DNA of 64,000 nt from Betaproteobacteria bacterium (lineage in GTDB: Bacteria; Pseudomonadota; Gammaproteobacteria; Burkholderiales; Casimicrobiaceae): the NCBI GenBank assembly GCA_016716425.1, contig JADJWJ010000010.1:1-64000 (forward strand), read 5' to 3'. Position numbers and translations under genes: made by a program. The number at the start of each line of letters is the position of its first letter. Within the stretch, counting starts at the first letter, position 1. Positions 1 through 6,959 of this stretch are shown one piece after another. The notes beneath the pieces were generated by a model that worked only from the letters and a program-made list of their open reading frames with translations, did not search any database and had not been told where the DNA came from.

Positions 1-114
1 TACTCCCAGCGCCATGGCGAGGGCGTTCACGCTCAGGCTCAATGGCGCCAGATACTCTTCACGCAACACTTCGCCCGGATGCACGGCGCGCATTCGGTTG
101 ATAGCCCGTCCCAT
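1..114 (-). CDS. higA: HigA-type antitoxin, N-terminal part (cut by window edge)
   Basis: Only the first 38 codons lie in the window; the gene runs off the left end. The visible peptide contains RMRAVHPGEVLREEYLAPL, the typical opening of HigA-family antitoxins, which are XRE-type helix-turn-helix proteins that bind the HigB toxin and repress their own operon. I chose the ATG at 112-114 because AAGGAGT lies six bases upstream of it; a GTG six bases earlier has no room for a ribosome site. It follows higB by about 12 bases on the same strand, the toxin-first order usual for higBA. The DNA-binding domain itself is outside the window. Confidence 0.85.
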   Translation of the reverse strand, partial: MGRAINRMRAVHPGEVLREEYLAPLSLSVNALAMALGV

Positions 115-126
115 CGCCACACTCCT

Positions 127-405
127 TCAGTGATAGTCCACGATCTCGACCTCGCCCGGACCTGCGTCGGTCCAAACGAAGCACACCCTCCACTGGTCAT
201 TGATGCGGACGCTCCACTGCCCTGCCCGGTCACCCTTGAGCGCTTCGAGCCGATTGCCCGGCGGCGAACGCATGAAGTCCAGCGTCTTCGCCGCGTCCAG
301 CATCGCCAGCTTGCGGGTCGCGACCACCTCGATGGCGCGGAAGCGCTTGGGATGTCCGCCTTCGAACAAGGCCTGCGTATCCTTGCAGCGAAACCTCCGA
401 ATCAT
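127..405 (-). CDS. higB: HigB-type toxin (RelE/ParE superfamily)
   Basis: A 92-residue protein of the size and sequence of HigB toxins, ribosome-associated mRNA interferases that cut mRNA during translation. The typical C-terminal half is present: GDRAGQWSVRINDQWRVCF followed by a short acidic tail ending in EIVDYH. It begins MIRRFRCKDTQALFEG, also usual for the family. The antitoxin gene follows at once. No Shine-Dalgarno sequence precedes the ATG and a good promoter ends about seven bases before it, so the transcript may be leaderless. Whether the toxin is active cannot be told from sequence. Confidence 0.9.
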   Translation of the reverse strand: MIRRFRCKDTQALFEGGHPKRFRAIEVVATRKLAMLDAAKTLDFMRSPPGNRLEALKGDRAGQWSVRINDQWRVCFVWTDAGPGEVEIVDYH

Positions 406-411
406 TCGAGC

Positions 412-440
412 ATGATATTACGCAACGCGTAATACGACAA
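412..440 (-). promoter_or_regulatory. higBA promoter with overlapping palindromic operator
   Basis: On the minus strand TTGTCG (435-440) and TATCAT (412-417) are separated by exactly 17 bases, a good sigma-70 match. Positions 416-434 form a perfect palindrome, TATTACGC-AAC-GCGTAATA, lying between and touching the two boxes. This is where a HigA-type repressor would be expected to bind. The predicted transcription start, about seven bases past the -10 box, falls on or beside the higB ATG. Confidence 0.6.
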
Positions 441-819
441 GAGGGATAGCCTTCCGACTTCTCATGACGTCTGGCTGGTGGCCGCTTCGCGCAGACGCTT
501 CATTGCCAACGGGCGTTCGAGGGCGCGCTGCAGTCACGAAGAGAGCGTCGCCGGGCACGTTGCGAACGTCGGCAACTGCGTAGTGACCGGTCGCTCGCCG
601 GCTTCGCCTGGCCGGCAGCCCACGACCTCAGCGGTCGGTCGCACCGTTAGTGGTTCAACGGCAGGTGTCCGATGCGAAGCGGTCGCCCAGCGCTAACACC
701 CATGAACAGCAACACGGCCAATATCATCGCCCGACCTGCGGTCTGCGTTTGATGCGGTGAAGGACTGGATTGTGACCGATTACAATCGAAACATCTCGCA
801 ACGTGAAACAGGATCGATA
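441..819. other. Intergenic region, no gene recognised
   Basis: About 380 bases between the divergent higBA promoter and the hydrolase gene. Open frames here are short, with atypical composition and no recognisable product. The last 40 bases presumably hold the promoter and leader of the hydrolase gene. Confidence 0.5.
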
Positions 820-1987
820 ATGTTAAGAACATTCCCAGGTGGCCATTGGCGGCGTAATTTCATGCAATCGCTACTGATGGCCGCTGTTGCACTCACGGGT
901 ATTGGCCTGGCGCACGCTCAAAGCGGTGCCGCTGCCAAGATCAGCACCGTTTACACCGGCGACGTGATCAATGGCAAGAAAGTGGTGAGCTCCCTGAACA
1001 CCAGCGACCTGGAGCCCGGCAAGAAGCACCTGCTGTACTTCCAGGGCGTCCAAATGTCCACGGGACAGCACTGGTACGTGTCGGTGATCGTGGCCAAGGG
1101 AACGAAGCCCGGCAAGCGCATCACCTTGACCAGCGGTGTGCACGGTGACGAGATGAGTTCGGTGCACCGTGCAAGCCGTAATGAGCCAGCTGAACCCGGC
1201 CGAGATGTCGGGCACGGTGATGGCGGTGCTCGACATCGCGCGCCCTGCGATGGAGAGCATGCAGCGCCGATGGCCGAGCTCCGGGCGCGGCTTCGAGCTG
1301 ACCGACATGAACCGCGAATGGCCCGGCAACGAAAACGGCCTCGGTGCCGTCAGCCGCCAGGCCGGGCTGGTGTTCAACCGGCTGCTCCGGCCCAACACCG
1401 ACCTGGCCATCGACTTCCATACCGGGACCACCGGCCTGGACGTGTCCGCATTTCACATCGGAGACATGCGCATCCCGGAAGTGAAGACGATGATGATGCT
1501 CTACCCCGTCCCGGCGATCTTTGACAACCCGGTCTACCCCGGTGTGCTGCACAACGCCTACATCGATGCCGGCATTCCCGCGTTTACGCCGGAAGTCGGC
1601 GCGGCGCGGCGGCTGGATCTCGCCATGATCCCCCTCTTCGTCGAAGGCACGATGAACGTCTTCAAGCACTACGGCATGGTTCCCGGCGCGATCGGACGCA
1701 CCGCAGCCGATGCCAACGTCTACATCGGGAAGAGCGCGGTTCCCGTGCTGACCACCCACGGCGGATTCATCGAATTGCTGGTCAAGCTGAATGCCAAGGT
1801 CACGCCAGGGCAAAAGGTGGCCATCCAGCGCAACGCTTTCGGCGAAGTGGTGGCCGAGTACACCAGCCCGGTCAACGGCCTTGTCGGCGGCCTGCGCAGC
1901 GACGCCACGTCGGAGCCCGGCAACGTGCTGCTCTTCATCCTGGCCGACGCCGCGCCGGTGTCCGGCGCAGCCCCTTACTCGGAGTAG
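820..1987 (+). pseudogene. Succinylglutamate desuccinylase/aspartoacylase family hydrolase, frameshifted
   Basis: Two consecutive frames together give one protein of about 389 residues. The first carries a signal peptide (hydrophobic stretch ending ALTGIGLAHA) and the zinc-binding HGDE motif at residues 108-111. The second begins near 1166 and contains DFHTGTTG, the family's third zinc-ligand region, then a full C-terminal domain. This M14-like family removes acyl groups from amino acids through a zinc site; the export signal suggests a periplasmic member. The frame changes within 1160-1170, where a loss of two bases (or gain of one) after codons SSVH would restore HTVQAVMSQ. The start has AGGA six bases upstream. 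Both halves look intact, so this is either a recent mutation or a sequence error. The exact substrate is unknown. Confidence 0.75.
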
Positions 1988-2425
1988 CTCGCGGCACCCC
2001 GGGGTGGCAGATCGTGTGCAGCCGCGGTCTGAAACGTTTCTGGAGGGGTTGCGCGTTGCCATGAGGAAGCGTCTCGAGCTAAGCAGTCGTTCAGATGACT
2101 GCCCTGGCGGATAGGCGGCCGTCTGCAACTGGCCGGGTGCTGCCCGCCACCTCGCTCGCCCGTGCGGCGGCAGTCCAACGCATTGCGGGCATTCAATACC
2201 CAGTGGCCGTGGGCTCCGTACGACTCGGGAATGAAAGGTCGCCAAAGTCGGCCGTTGTCGGCTGCCACGGGTGGATCGACGGTCGCGGGGAGGCTGCCGT
2301 TGATGATGTAGTTCGATAGATCAACGACGGGCAAGTTGTCTCATCCCCTGCCCTTCCATTCCCTTGCTCGGCGCGGAGCCACGCAGCGCGACGCACCGGT
2401 ACGCCCTATCTCCTGGGAGCGCAAG

Positions 2426-2583
2426 AATTTACCGTCAGCGCGACTCAACCCGGCGATTGCCCGATAACCCGCATGGATGCTGGACTTTGCCCTCGGGATA
2501 TACCGTCAACCTCGGAATCGGCCTGACGGTAAATTTCTCGCGGCAGCTCGACGCGACTTTTTTACCGTCAGATTTACCGTCAG
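2426..2583. repeat. Five copies of a TTTACCGTCAG motif
   Basis: AATTTACCGTCAG occurs at 2426-2438, a variant TATACCGTCAA near 2499-2509, the reverse complement CTGACGGTAAATT at 2523-2535, and direct copies at 2561-2571 and 2573-2583. The 2426 and 2523 copies face each other. Repeated short sites like these could be protein-binding sites or remains of an iteron-like or repeat element; no gene beside them explains them. Confidence 0.6.
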
Positions 2584-2600
2584 ATTGAAGGGCATCCCAG

Positions 2601-2706
2601 CGATAGATCTCGATAGATCTCGACAGACGTCTCGGTAGGCATTTGCCAATTGGATCAACATGTTGGGTCCACTTTTCGATAGATCTCGATAGACCCCGAT
2701 AGATCT
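2601..2706. repeat. Two clusters of a 10-bp CGATAGATCT repeat
   Basis: CGATAGATCT is repeated head to tail at 2601-2630 (third unit altered) and again at 2677-2706 (middle unit altered), 46 bases apart. The 10-bp period is close to one turn of DNA. The second cluster ends seven bases from the guaA stop codon. Confidence 0.75.
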
Positions 2707-2712
2707 CGAAAG

Positions 2713-4305
2713 CTACTCCCACTCGATCGTCGCCGGCGGCTTGCTCGAGATGTCGTAGACGACGCGGTTGAAGCCCCGCACCTCGTTGGTGATGCGGTTC
2801 GAGATGCGCGCGAGGAGATCGATCGGCAACGGCGCCCAGTGCGCCGTCATGAAGTCGGTCGTCTGCACGGCGCGCAGCGCGACTGCGTGCTCGTACGTGC
2901 GCCCGTCGCCCATCACGCCGACCGAGCGCACCGGAAGAAAGACGGCAAACGCCTGCGCCGTCTTGTCGTACCACGAGCGCCCGTCGGTGTCGTGCGCCAT
3001 CTTCAGCTCGTCGACGAAGATCGCGTCCGCCCGCCGCAGCAGCTCCGCGCGCTCGCGCGTGACCTCGCCCAGGATGCGCACGGCGAGCCCCGGACCCGGG
3101 AACGGGTGCCGGTACACCATCTCGCGCGGCAGGCCGAGCTCGACCCCCAGCGCGCGCACCTCGTCCTTGAAGAGCTCGCGCAGCGGCTCGAGCAGCTTAA
3201 GATGCAGTGTCTCGGGCAGGCCGCCCACGTTGTGGTGCGACTTGATCGTGTGCGCCTTCTTGGTCTTCGCCCCCGCGGACTCGATCACGTCCGGGTAGAT
3301 CGTCCCCTGCGCCAGCCACTTCGCGTTGGCGAGCTTGCCCGCCTCGCGCTGGAACACGTCGACGAACAGGCGCCCGATGATCTTGCGCTTCTCCTCGGGG
3401 TCGGCCACGCCGGCGAGCGCCCCCATGAACTCGGCGCTGGCATCGACGTGGATCACACGCACGCCGAGGTTCTGGGAGAACGTGTGCATCACCTGCTCGG
3501 CCTCGTTCAGGCGCAGCAGGCCGTGGTCGACGAACACGCAGGTGAGGCGATCGCCGATCGCGCGGTGGATCAGCGCCGCGGCGACCGACGAGTCCACACC
3601 GCCGGAGAGCCCCAACAGCACGTCGTCGTTGCCGGCCTGCGCGCGGATCGCCGCGACCGCCTCCGGCACGTAGTCGTGCATGTTCCAGTCGCGGCCGCAG
3701 CCGCAGATCTCGTGCGCGAAGCGCGCGAGGATCGCCGCGCCCTGCTTCGTGTGCGTGACCTCGGGGTGGAACTGCACCGCGTAGAAGCGGCGCGACTCGT
3801 CGGCCATCGCCGCGACGTCGCACGACGGGGACGAGCCGATCAGCCGGAAGCCCGGCGGCAGCGCCGTCACCTTGTCGCCGTGACTCATCCAGACGTCGAG
3901 CAGTCCGTGGCCGTCCGTGTTGGTCCGGTCCTGCAGGTCGCGGAAGAGCGCGGAATGGCCGCGCGCGCGCACCTCCGCGTAGCCGAACTCGCGCACACGC
4001 CCGGTCTCGACGGCGCCGCCCAACTGCGCCGCCATCGTCTGCATGCCGTAGCAGATGCCGAGCACCGGCACGCCCTGCGTCCACACGGCCGCCGGCGCGC
4101 GCGGCGTGTCGCCCTCGGTCACGCTGCTGGGGCCGCCGGAGAGCACGATGCCCTTCGGCGCGAACGCGCGCACGAAGTCGTCGCCGACGTCGAATGGATG
4201 AATCTCGCAGTAGACGTTGGACTCGCGTAGCCGGCGCGCGATCAGCTGCGTGTACTGCGCGCCGAAGTCGAGGATCAGGATGCGGGAATGCGAGGGGGCG
4301 GCCAT
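2713..4305 (-). CDS. guaA: GMP synthase (glutamine-hydrolysing)
   Basis: Converts XMP, ATP and glutamine to GMP in the cytoplasm, the last step of guanine nucleotide synthesis. The 530 residues match the family's usual length. The N-terminal class I glutaminase domain shows the nucleophile in GICYGMQ (Cys85) and the His180/Glu182 pair in FHPEVTH. The ATP pyrophosphatase domain follows with the PP-loop SGGVDSS (234-240), and the C-terminal dimerisation domain ends IEWE as expected. guaB lies about 100 bases upstream on the same strand, so the two probably form an operon driven from the guaB promoter. Confidence 0.97.
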   Translation of the reverse strand: MAAPSHSRILILDFGAQYTQLIARRLRESNVYCEIHPFDVGDDFVRAFAPKGIVLSGGPSSVTEGDTPRAPAAVWTQGVPVLGICYGMQTMAAQLGGAVETGRVREFGYAEVRARGHSALFRDLQDRTNTDGHGLLDVWMSHGDKVTALPPGFRLIGSSPSCDVAAMADESRRFYAVQFHPEVTHTKQGAAILARFAHEICGCGRDWNMHDYVPEAVAAIRAQAGNDDVLLGLSGGVDSSVAAALIHRAIGDRLTCVFVDHGLLRLNEAEQVMHTFSQNLGVRVIHVDASAEFMGALAGVADPEEKRKIIGRLFVDVFQREAGKLANAKWLAQGTIYPDVIESAGAKTKKAHTIKSHHNVGGLPETLHLKLLEPLRELFKDEVRALGVELGLPREMVYRHPFPGPGLAVRILGEVTRERAELLRRADAIFVDELKMAHDTDGRSWYDKTAQAFAVFLPVRSVGVMGDGRTYEHAVALRAVQTTDFMTAHWAPLPIDLLARISNRITNEVRGFNRVVYDISSKPPATIEWE

Positions 4306-4408
4306 GAGGGTATCTTGCGAAGGGGCGCGGAGACGCGCATGGGCAGGAGCACCCGAACCGCGATCCCCTGCGGCGCAGCGCCTCTCGGTGAAAGCGGTAC
4401 GGCGAAAG

Positions 4409-5875
4409 TCACTGCACGCGGTAGTTGGGCGCTTCCTTGACGATCTGCACGTCGTGCACGTGCGACTCGCGCACGCCCGCCGACGTGATCTCGACGAACT
4501 CGGCGCGGGTGGACAGTTCCGCGATCGTCTCGCAGCCGCAGTAGCCCATCGCTGCGCGCAAGCCGCCCATCAGCTGGTGGATCACCGACGTCAGCACGCC
4601 CTTGTACGGCACGCGGCCTTCGATGCCCTCCGGCACGAGCTTCTCCGCGGCGCCTTCGCCTTCGGCGTCCTGGAAATAGCGGTCCGAGCTGCCTTCCTGC
4701 ATCGCGCCGAGCGACCCCATGCCGCGGTAGCTCTTGTACGAGCGGCCCTGGTAGAGCTCGATCTCGCCCGGCGCCTCTTCGGTGCCGGCGAACAGCGACC
4801 CCAGCATCACGCACGACGCGCCGGCCGCGATGGCCTTGGCGACGTCGCCGGAGTAGCGGATGCCGCCGTCGGCGATGACCGGGATGCCGGCCTTGGCCAC
4901 GCCCTCGATCGCCATCTGGATCGCCGAGATCTGCGGCACGCCCACGCCCGCGACGATCCGCGTCGTGCAGATCGACCCCGGGCCGATGCCGACCTTCACG
5001 GCGTCCGCGCCATGGTCGGCGAGCGCCTGCGCGCCGGCCGCCGTCGCGACGTTGCCGCCGATCACCTGCACGGACGGGTGGCGCTTCTTCACCGCCTGCA
5101 CGCGGTCGAGCACACCCTGCGAGTGGCCGTGCGACGTGTCGACGACGATGACATCCACGCCCGCGGCCACCAGCACGTCGACGCGTTCGTCGGTGTCGCC
5201 GCCCGTGCCCACGGCGGCGCCGGCACGCAGCCGTCCCAGGTCGTCCTTGCACGCGAGCGGGTGCTCGGTGGACTTCAGGATGTCCTTGACCGTGATGAGG
5301 CCGCGCAGCTCCATGTCGCCGTTGACGACCAGCACGCGCTCGAGCCGGTGCTGGTGCATCAGCGCCTTCGCGGTCTCGAGGTCGGTGCCCTCGGGCACCG
5401 TCACCAGCCGGTCGCCCTTGGTCATGATGTTCGACACCGGCTGGTCGAGGTTGGTCTCGAACCGCAGGTCGCGGTTGGTGACGATGCCGACGACGCGCCG
5501 GCCCTCGACCACCGGCAGCCCCGAGATGCGGTTCTGCTTCTTGAGCGCCAGCACCTCGCGCACGGACATCGTCGGCGGAATCGTCAGCGGGTCCTTGACC
5601 ACGCCGCTCTCGAAGCGCTTGACCTTGGCGACCTCGGCCGCCTGCTTCGCCGGCGTCATGTTCTTGTGGATGATCCCGAGCCCGCCCTCCTGCGCGATCG
5701 CAATCGCGAGGCGCGCGTCGGTCACGGTGTCCATCGCCGCGGAGATGAGCGGGATGTTGAGCGCGATCGAGCGCGTGAGGCGGGTCTTCAGGGATACGTC
5801 GCGGGGTACGACGAGGGAATGCGCGGGGACGAGCAGGACGTCGTCGAAGGTCAGCGCTTTCCGGACGACACGCAT
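4409..5875 (-). CDS. guaB: IMP dehydrogenase
   Basis: Oxidises IMP to XMP with NAD+, the committed step toward GMP, and feeds the neighbouring guaA product. With the start at 5875 the protein has 488 residues. It shows the TIM-barrel opening LTFDDVLL, a pair of CBS domains (about residues 90-205) that sense nucleotides, the catalytic loop GSICTTR with Cys303, and the flap region before the C-terminus. An upstream in-frame ATG would add seven residues, but AGGAG sits seven bases before the ATG at 5875, so I prefer that start. Confidence 0.97.
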   Translation of the reverse strand: MRVVRKALTFDDVLLVPAHSLVVPRDVSLKTRLTRSIALNIPLISAAMDTVTDARLAIAIAQEGGLGIIHKNMTPAKQAAEVAKVKRFESGVVKDPLTIPPTMSVREVLALKKQNRISGLPVVEGRRVVGIVTNRDLRFETNLDQPVSNIMTKGDRLVTVPEGTDLETAKALMHQHRLERVLVVNGDMELRGLITVKDILKSTEHPLACKDDLGRLRAGAAVGTGGDTDERVDVLVAAGVDVIVVDTSHGHSQGVLDRVQAVKKRHPSVQVIGGNVATAAGAQALADHGADAVKVGIGPGSICTTRIVAGVGVPQISAIQMAIEGVAKAGIPVIADGGIRYSGDVAKAIAAGASCVMLGSLFAGTEEAPGEIELYQGRSYKSYRGMGSLGAMQEGSSDRYFQDAEGEGAAEKLVPEGIEGRVPYKGVLTSVIHQLMGGLRAAMGYCGCETIAELSTRAEFVEITSAGVRESHVHDVQIVKEAPNYRVQ

Positions 5876-5902
5876 TGAAATTTCTCCTATGCGCAAAAAC
5901 CG

Positions 5903-5931
5903 ATTATACCCGCGTTGCGGGTCGCCCCCAA
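5903..5931 (-). promoter_or_regulatory. Promoter of guaB-guaA
   Basis: Minus-strand TTGGGG (5926-5931) and TATAAT (5903-5908) are 17 bases apart and about 28 bases from the guaB start codon. The consensus -10 box stands out in this GC-rich sequence. Confidence 0.65.
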
Positions 5932-6058
5932 GCCGCGATGCAACGCGAAACCGTCCGGGGGGCCACGCATCCAGCCTCTCGAATCAAGGGCTTATTGACG
6001 CATGCGCCCGGCTGGAGTAAGTTGACATTGTCATACGCTGCGTGCGATCCCATTGCCG

Positions 6059-6523
6059 ATGCCCATGCCCCGCATCACCGTTTCCGCCTTGCTCGCCGCC
6101 GGCGCGCTCGCGCTCGCGGGGACGTCCGCGGCGGCGCTCTACAAGTGGACCGATGCCAGCGGCCGCGTCGTCTACTCGGACCAGCCGCCGACCGGCAACG
6201 TGAAGGTCGAGACCATCCAGGGCGCCCCGCCGCCGTCGAACCCGAACGCGCTGAAGGATCTGGCCGCGAAGGAAGGCGAGTTCAAGAAGCGGCAGCTGGA
6301 CGCCGCGGAGGCCGCGAAGAAGGCGGAAGCGCAGCGGGCCGAACTCGCCAAGGTCGGCGACGCGTGCGCGCGCGCGCAGATGCAGATCAAGCAGCTCGCC
6401 GCCGAGATGATCGGCCTCGCGCGCTACAACGAGAAGGGCGAGATCGTCTACGTCGACGACGCCACGCGCCGCAGGGAACGCCAGCAGCTCGAGACCTGGT
6501 ACAAGGCGAATTGCGGATCGTGA
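6059..6523 (+). CDS. Small exported DUF4124 domain protein
   Basis: A protein of about 154 residues with a signal peptide (hydrophobic ALLAAGALALAGTSAAA), then LYKWTDASGRVVYSDQPP, the hallmark of DUF4124, and a charged, probably helical second half rich in Lys, Glu and Ala. DUF4124 proteins are common in beta- and gammaproteobacteria and are usually periplasmic; their function is unknown. It is divergent from guaB, a neighbourhood I recall from other betaproteobacteria. The start is uncertain (TTG 6053, ATG 6059 or ATG 6065) because no clear ribosome site is visible. TTGACA at 6021-6026 may be part of its promoter. Confidence 0.85.
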   Translation: MPMPRITVSALLAAGALALAGTSAAALYKWTDASGRVVYSDQPPTGNVKVETIQGAPPPSNPNALKDLAAKEGEFKKRQLDAAEAAKKAEAQRAELAKVGDACARAQMQIKQLAAEMIGLARYNEKGEIVYVDDATRRRERQQLETWYKANCGS

Positions 6524-6576
6524 CAGGAACACTCCGCGCCGCGCGCCCCGTGCTCCTGTCCCGGTGAAGTCACCGC

Positions 6577-6896
6577 GAAAGCCTTCGGGCGGTCGGGCGC
6601 CTTTCGCGTAGCAAGGTCAACCACGCGCGCCGTTCGCAGCTCGCTTCGCTCCCCGCTCGGTCGCGCGCGCATGCGCACCGAATGCCTCTTCGAGCACGTT
6701 CGCCGGTCGTCAATCAGACCCCATCTCCCCGCGAACAGGGTGAGGATTGGGACGAGGGGTAAGCGGCCGCACGGCACCCGTTCCGCCGAAGGCTGTCAGC
6801 GCGCATGCGCGCGCTACTGAACGGCGCGAAGCGCTTGTGATCGGCGCGCTTCCTGCCGCTTCTACACGAAAGGCGCCCGGCCGCCCGAAGCCTTTC
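6577..6896. repeat. Roughly 320-bp element bounded by 29-bp inverted repeats
   Basis: The sequence at 6577-6605 (starting GAAAGCCTTCGGGCGG) recurs inverted at 6868-6896 with two mismatches over 29 bases. Between them lie several smaller palindromes such as GCGCATGCGC and no plausible gene. It fills most of the 436-bp space between the DUF4124 gene and ppiD. The structure resembles a non-autonomous mobile or MITE-like element, but no flanking target duplication was identified. Confidence 0.6.
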
Positions 6897-6915
6897 GTGC
6901 TGAACTCCTCGGCCA

Positions 6916-6948
6916 CAAATCACGGAGCGCGCAGCGCGCAGTGATTTG
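6916..6948 (-). terminator. Hairpin downstream of ppiD
   Basis: CAAATCAC (6916-6923) pairs with GTGATTTG (6941-6948), with further GC pairing inside. It lies 12 bases past the ppiD stop codon. There is no T-run, so it could be a weak or factor-assisted terminator. Confidence 0.45.
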
Positions 6949-6959
6949 GGGACGCTGCG

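Larger units (their letters stand above)
1988..2712. other. Gene-free region with short repeats
   Basis: About 725 bases between two converging genes, the hydrolase and guaA. No convincing gene was found. The right half holds two families of short repeats (listed separately). A minus-strand frame from 2334 down to about 2190 has protein-like composition (RLWRPFIPESYGAHGHWVL) but loses it soon after and matches nothing I know; it may be a gene remnant. Confidence 0.6.

Noticed and set aside
430..760. Short plus-strand frames between higBA and the hydrolase gene
   Set aside because: No ribosome sites, atypical amino-acid composition and no family resemblance.
2601..2706. CRISPR-like repeats
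   Set aside because: Units are only 10 bp and directly adjacent, with no spacers and no cas genes.
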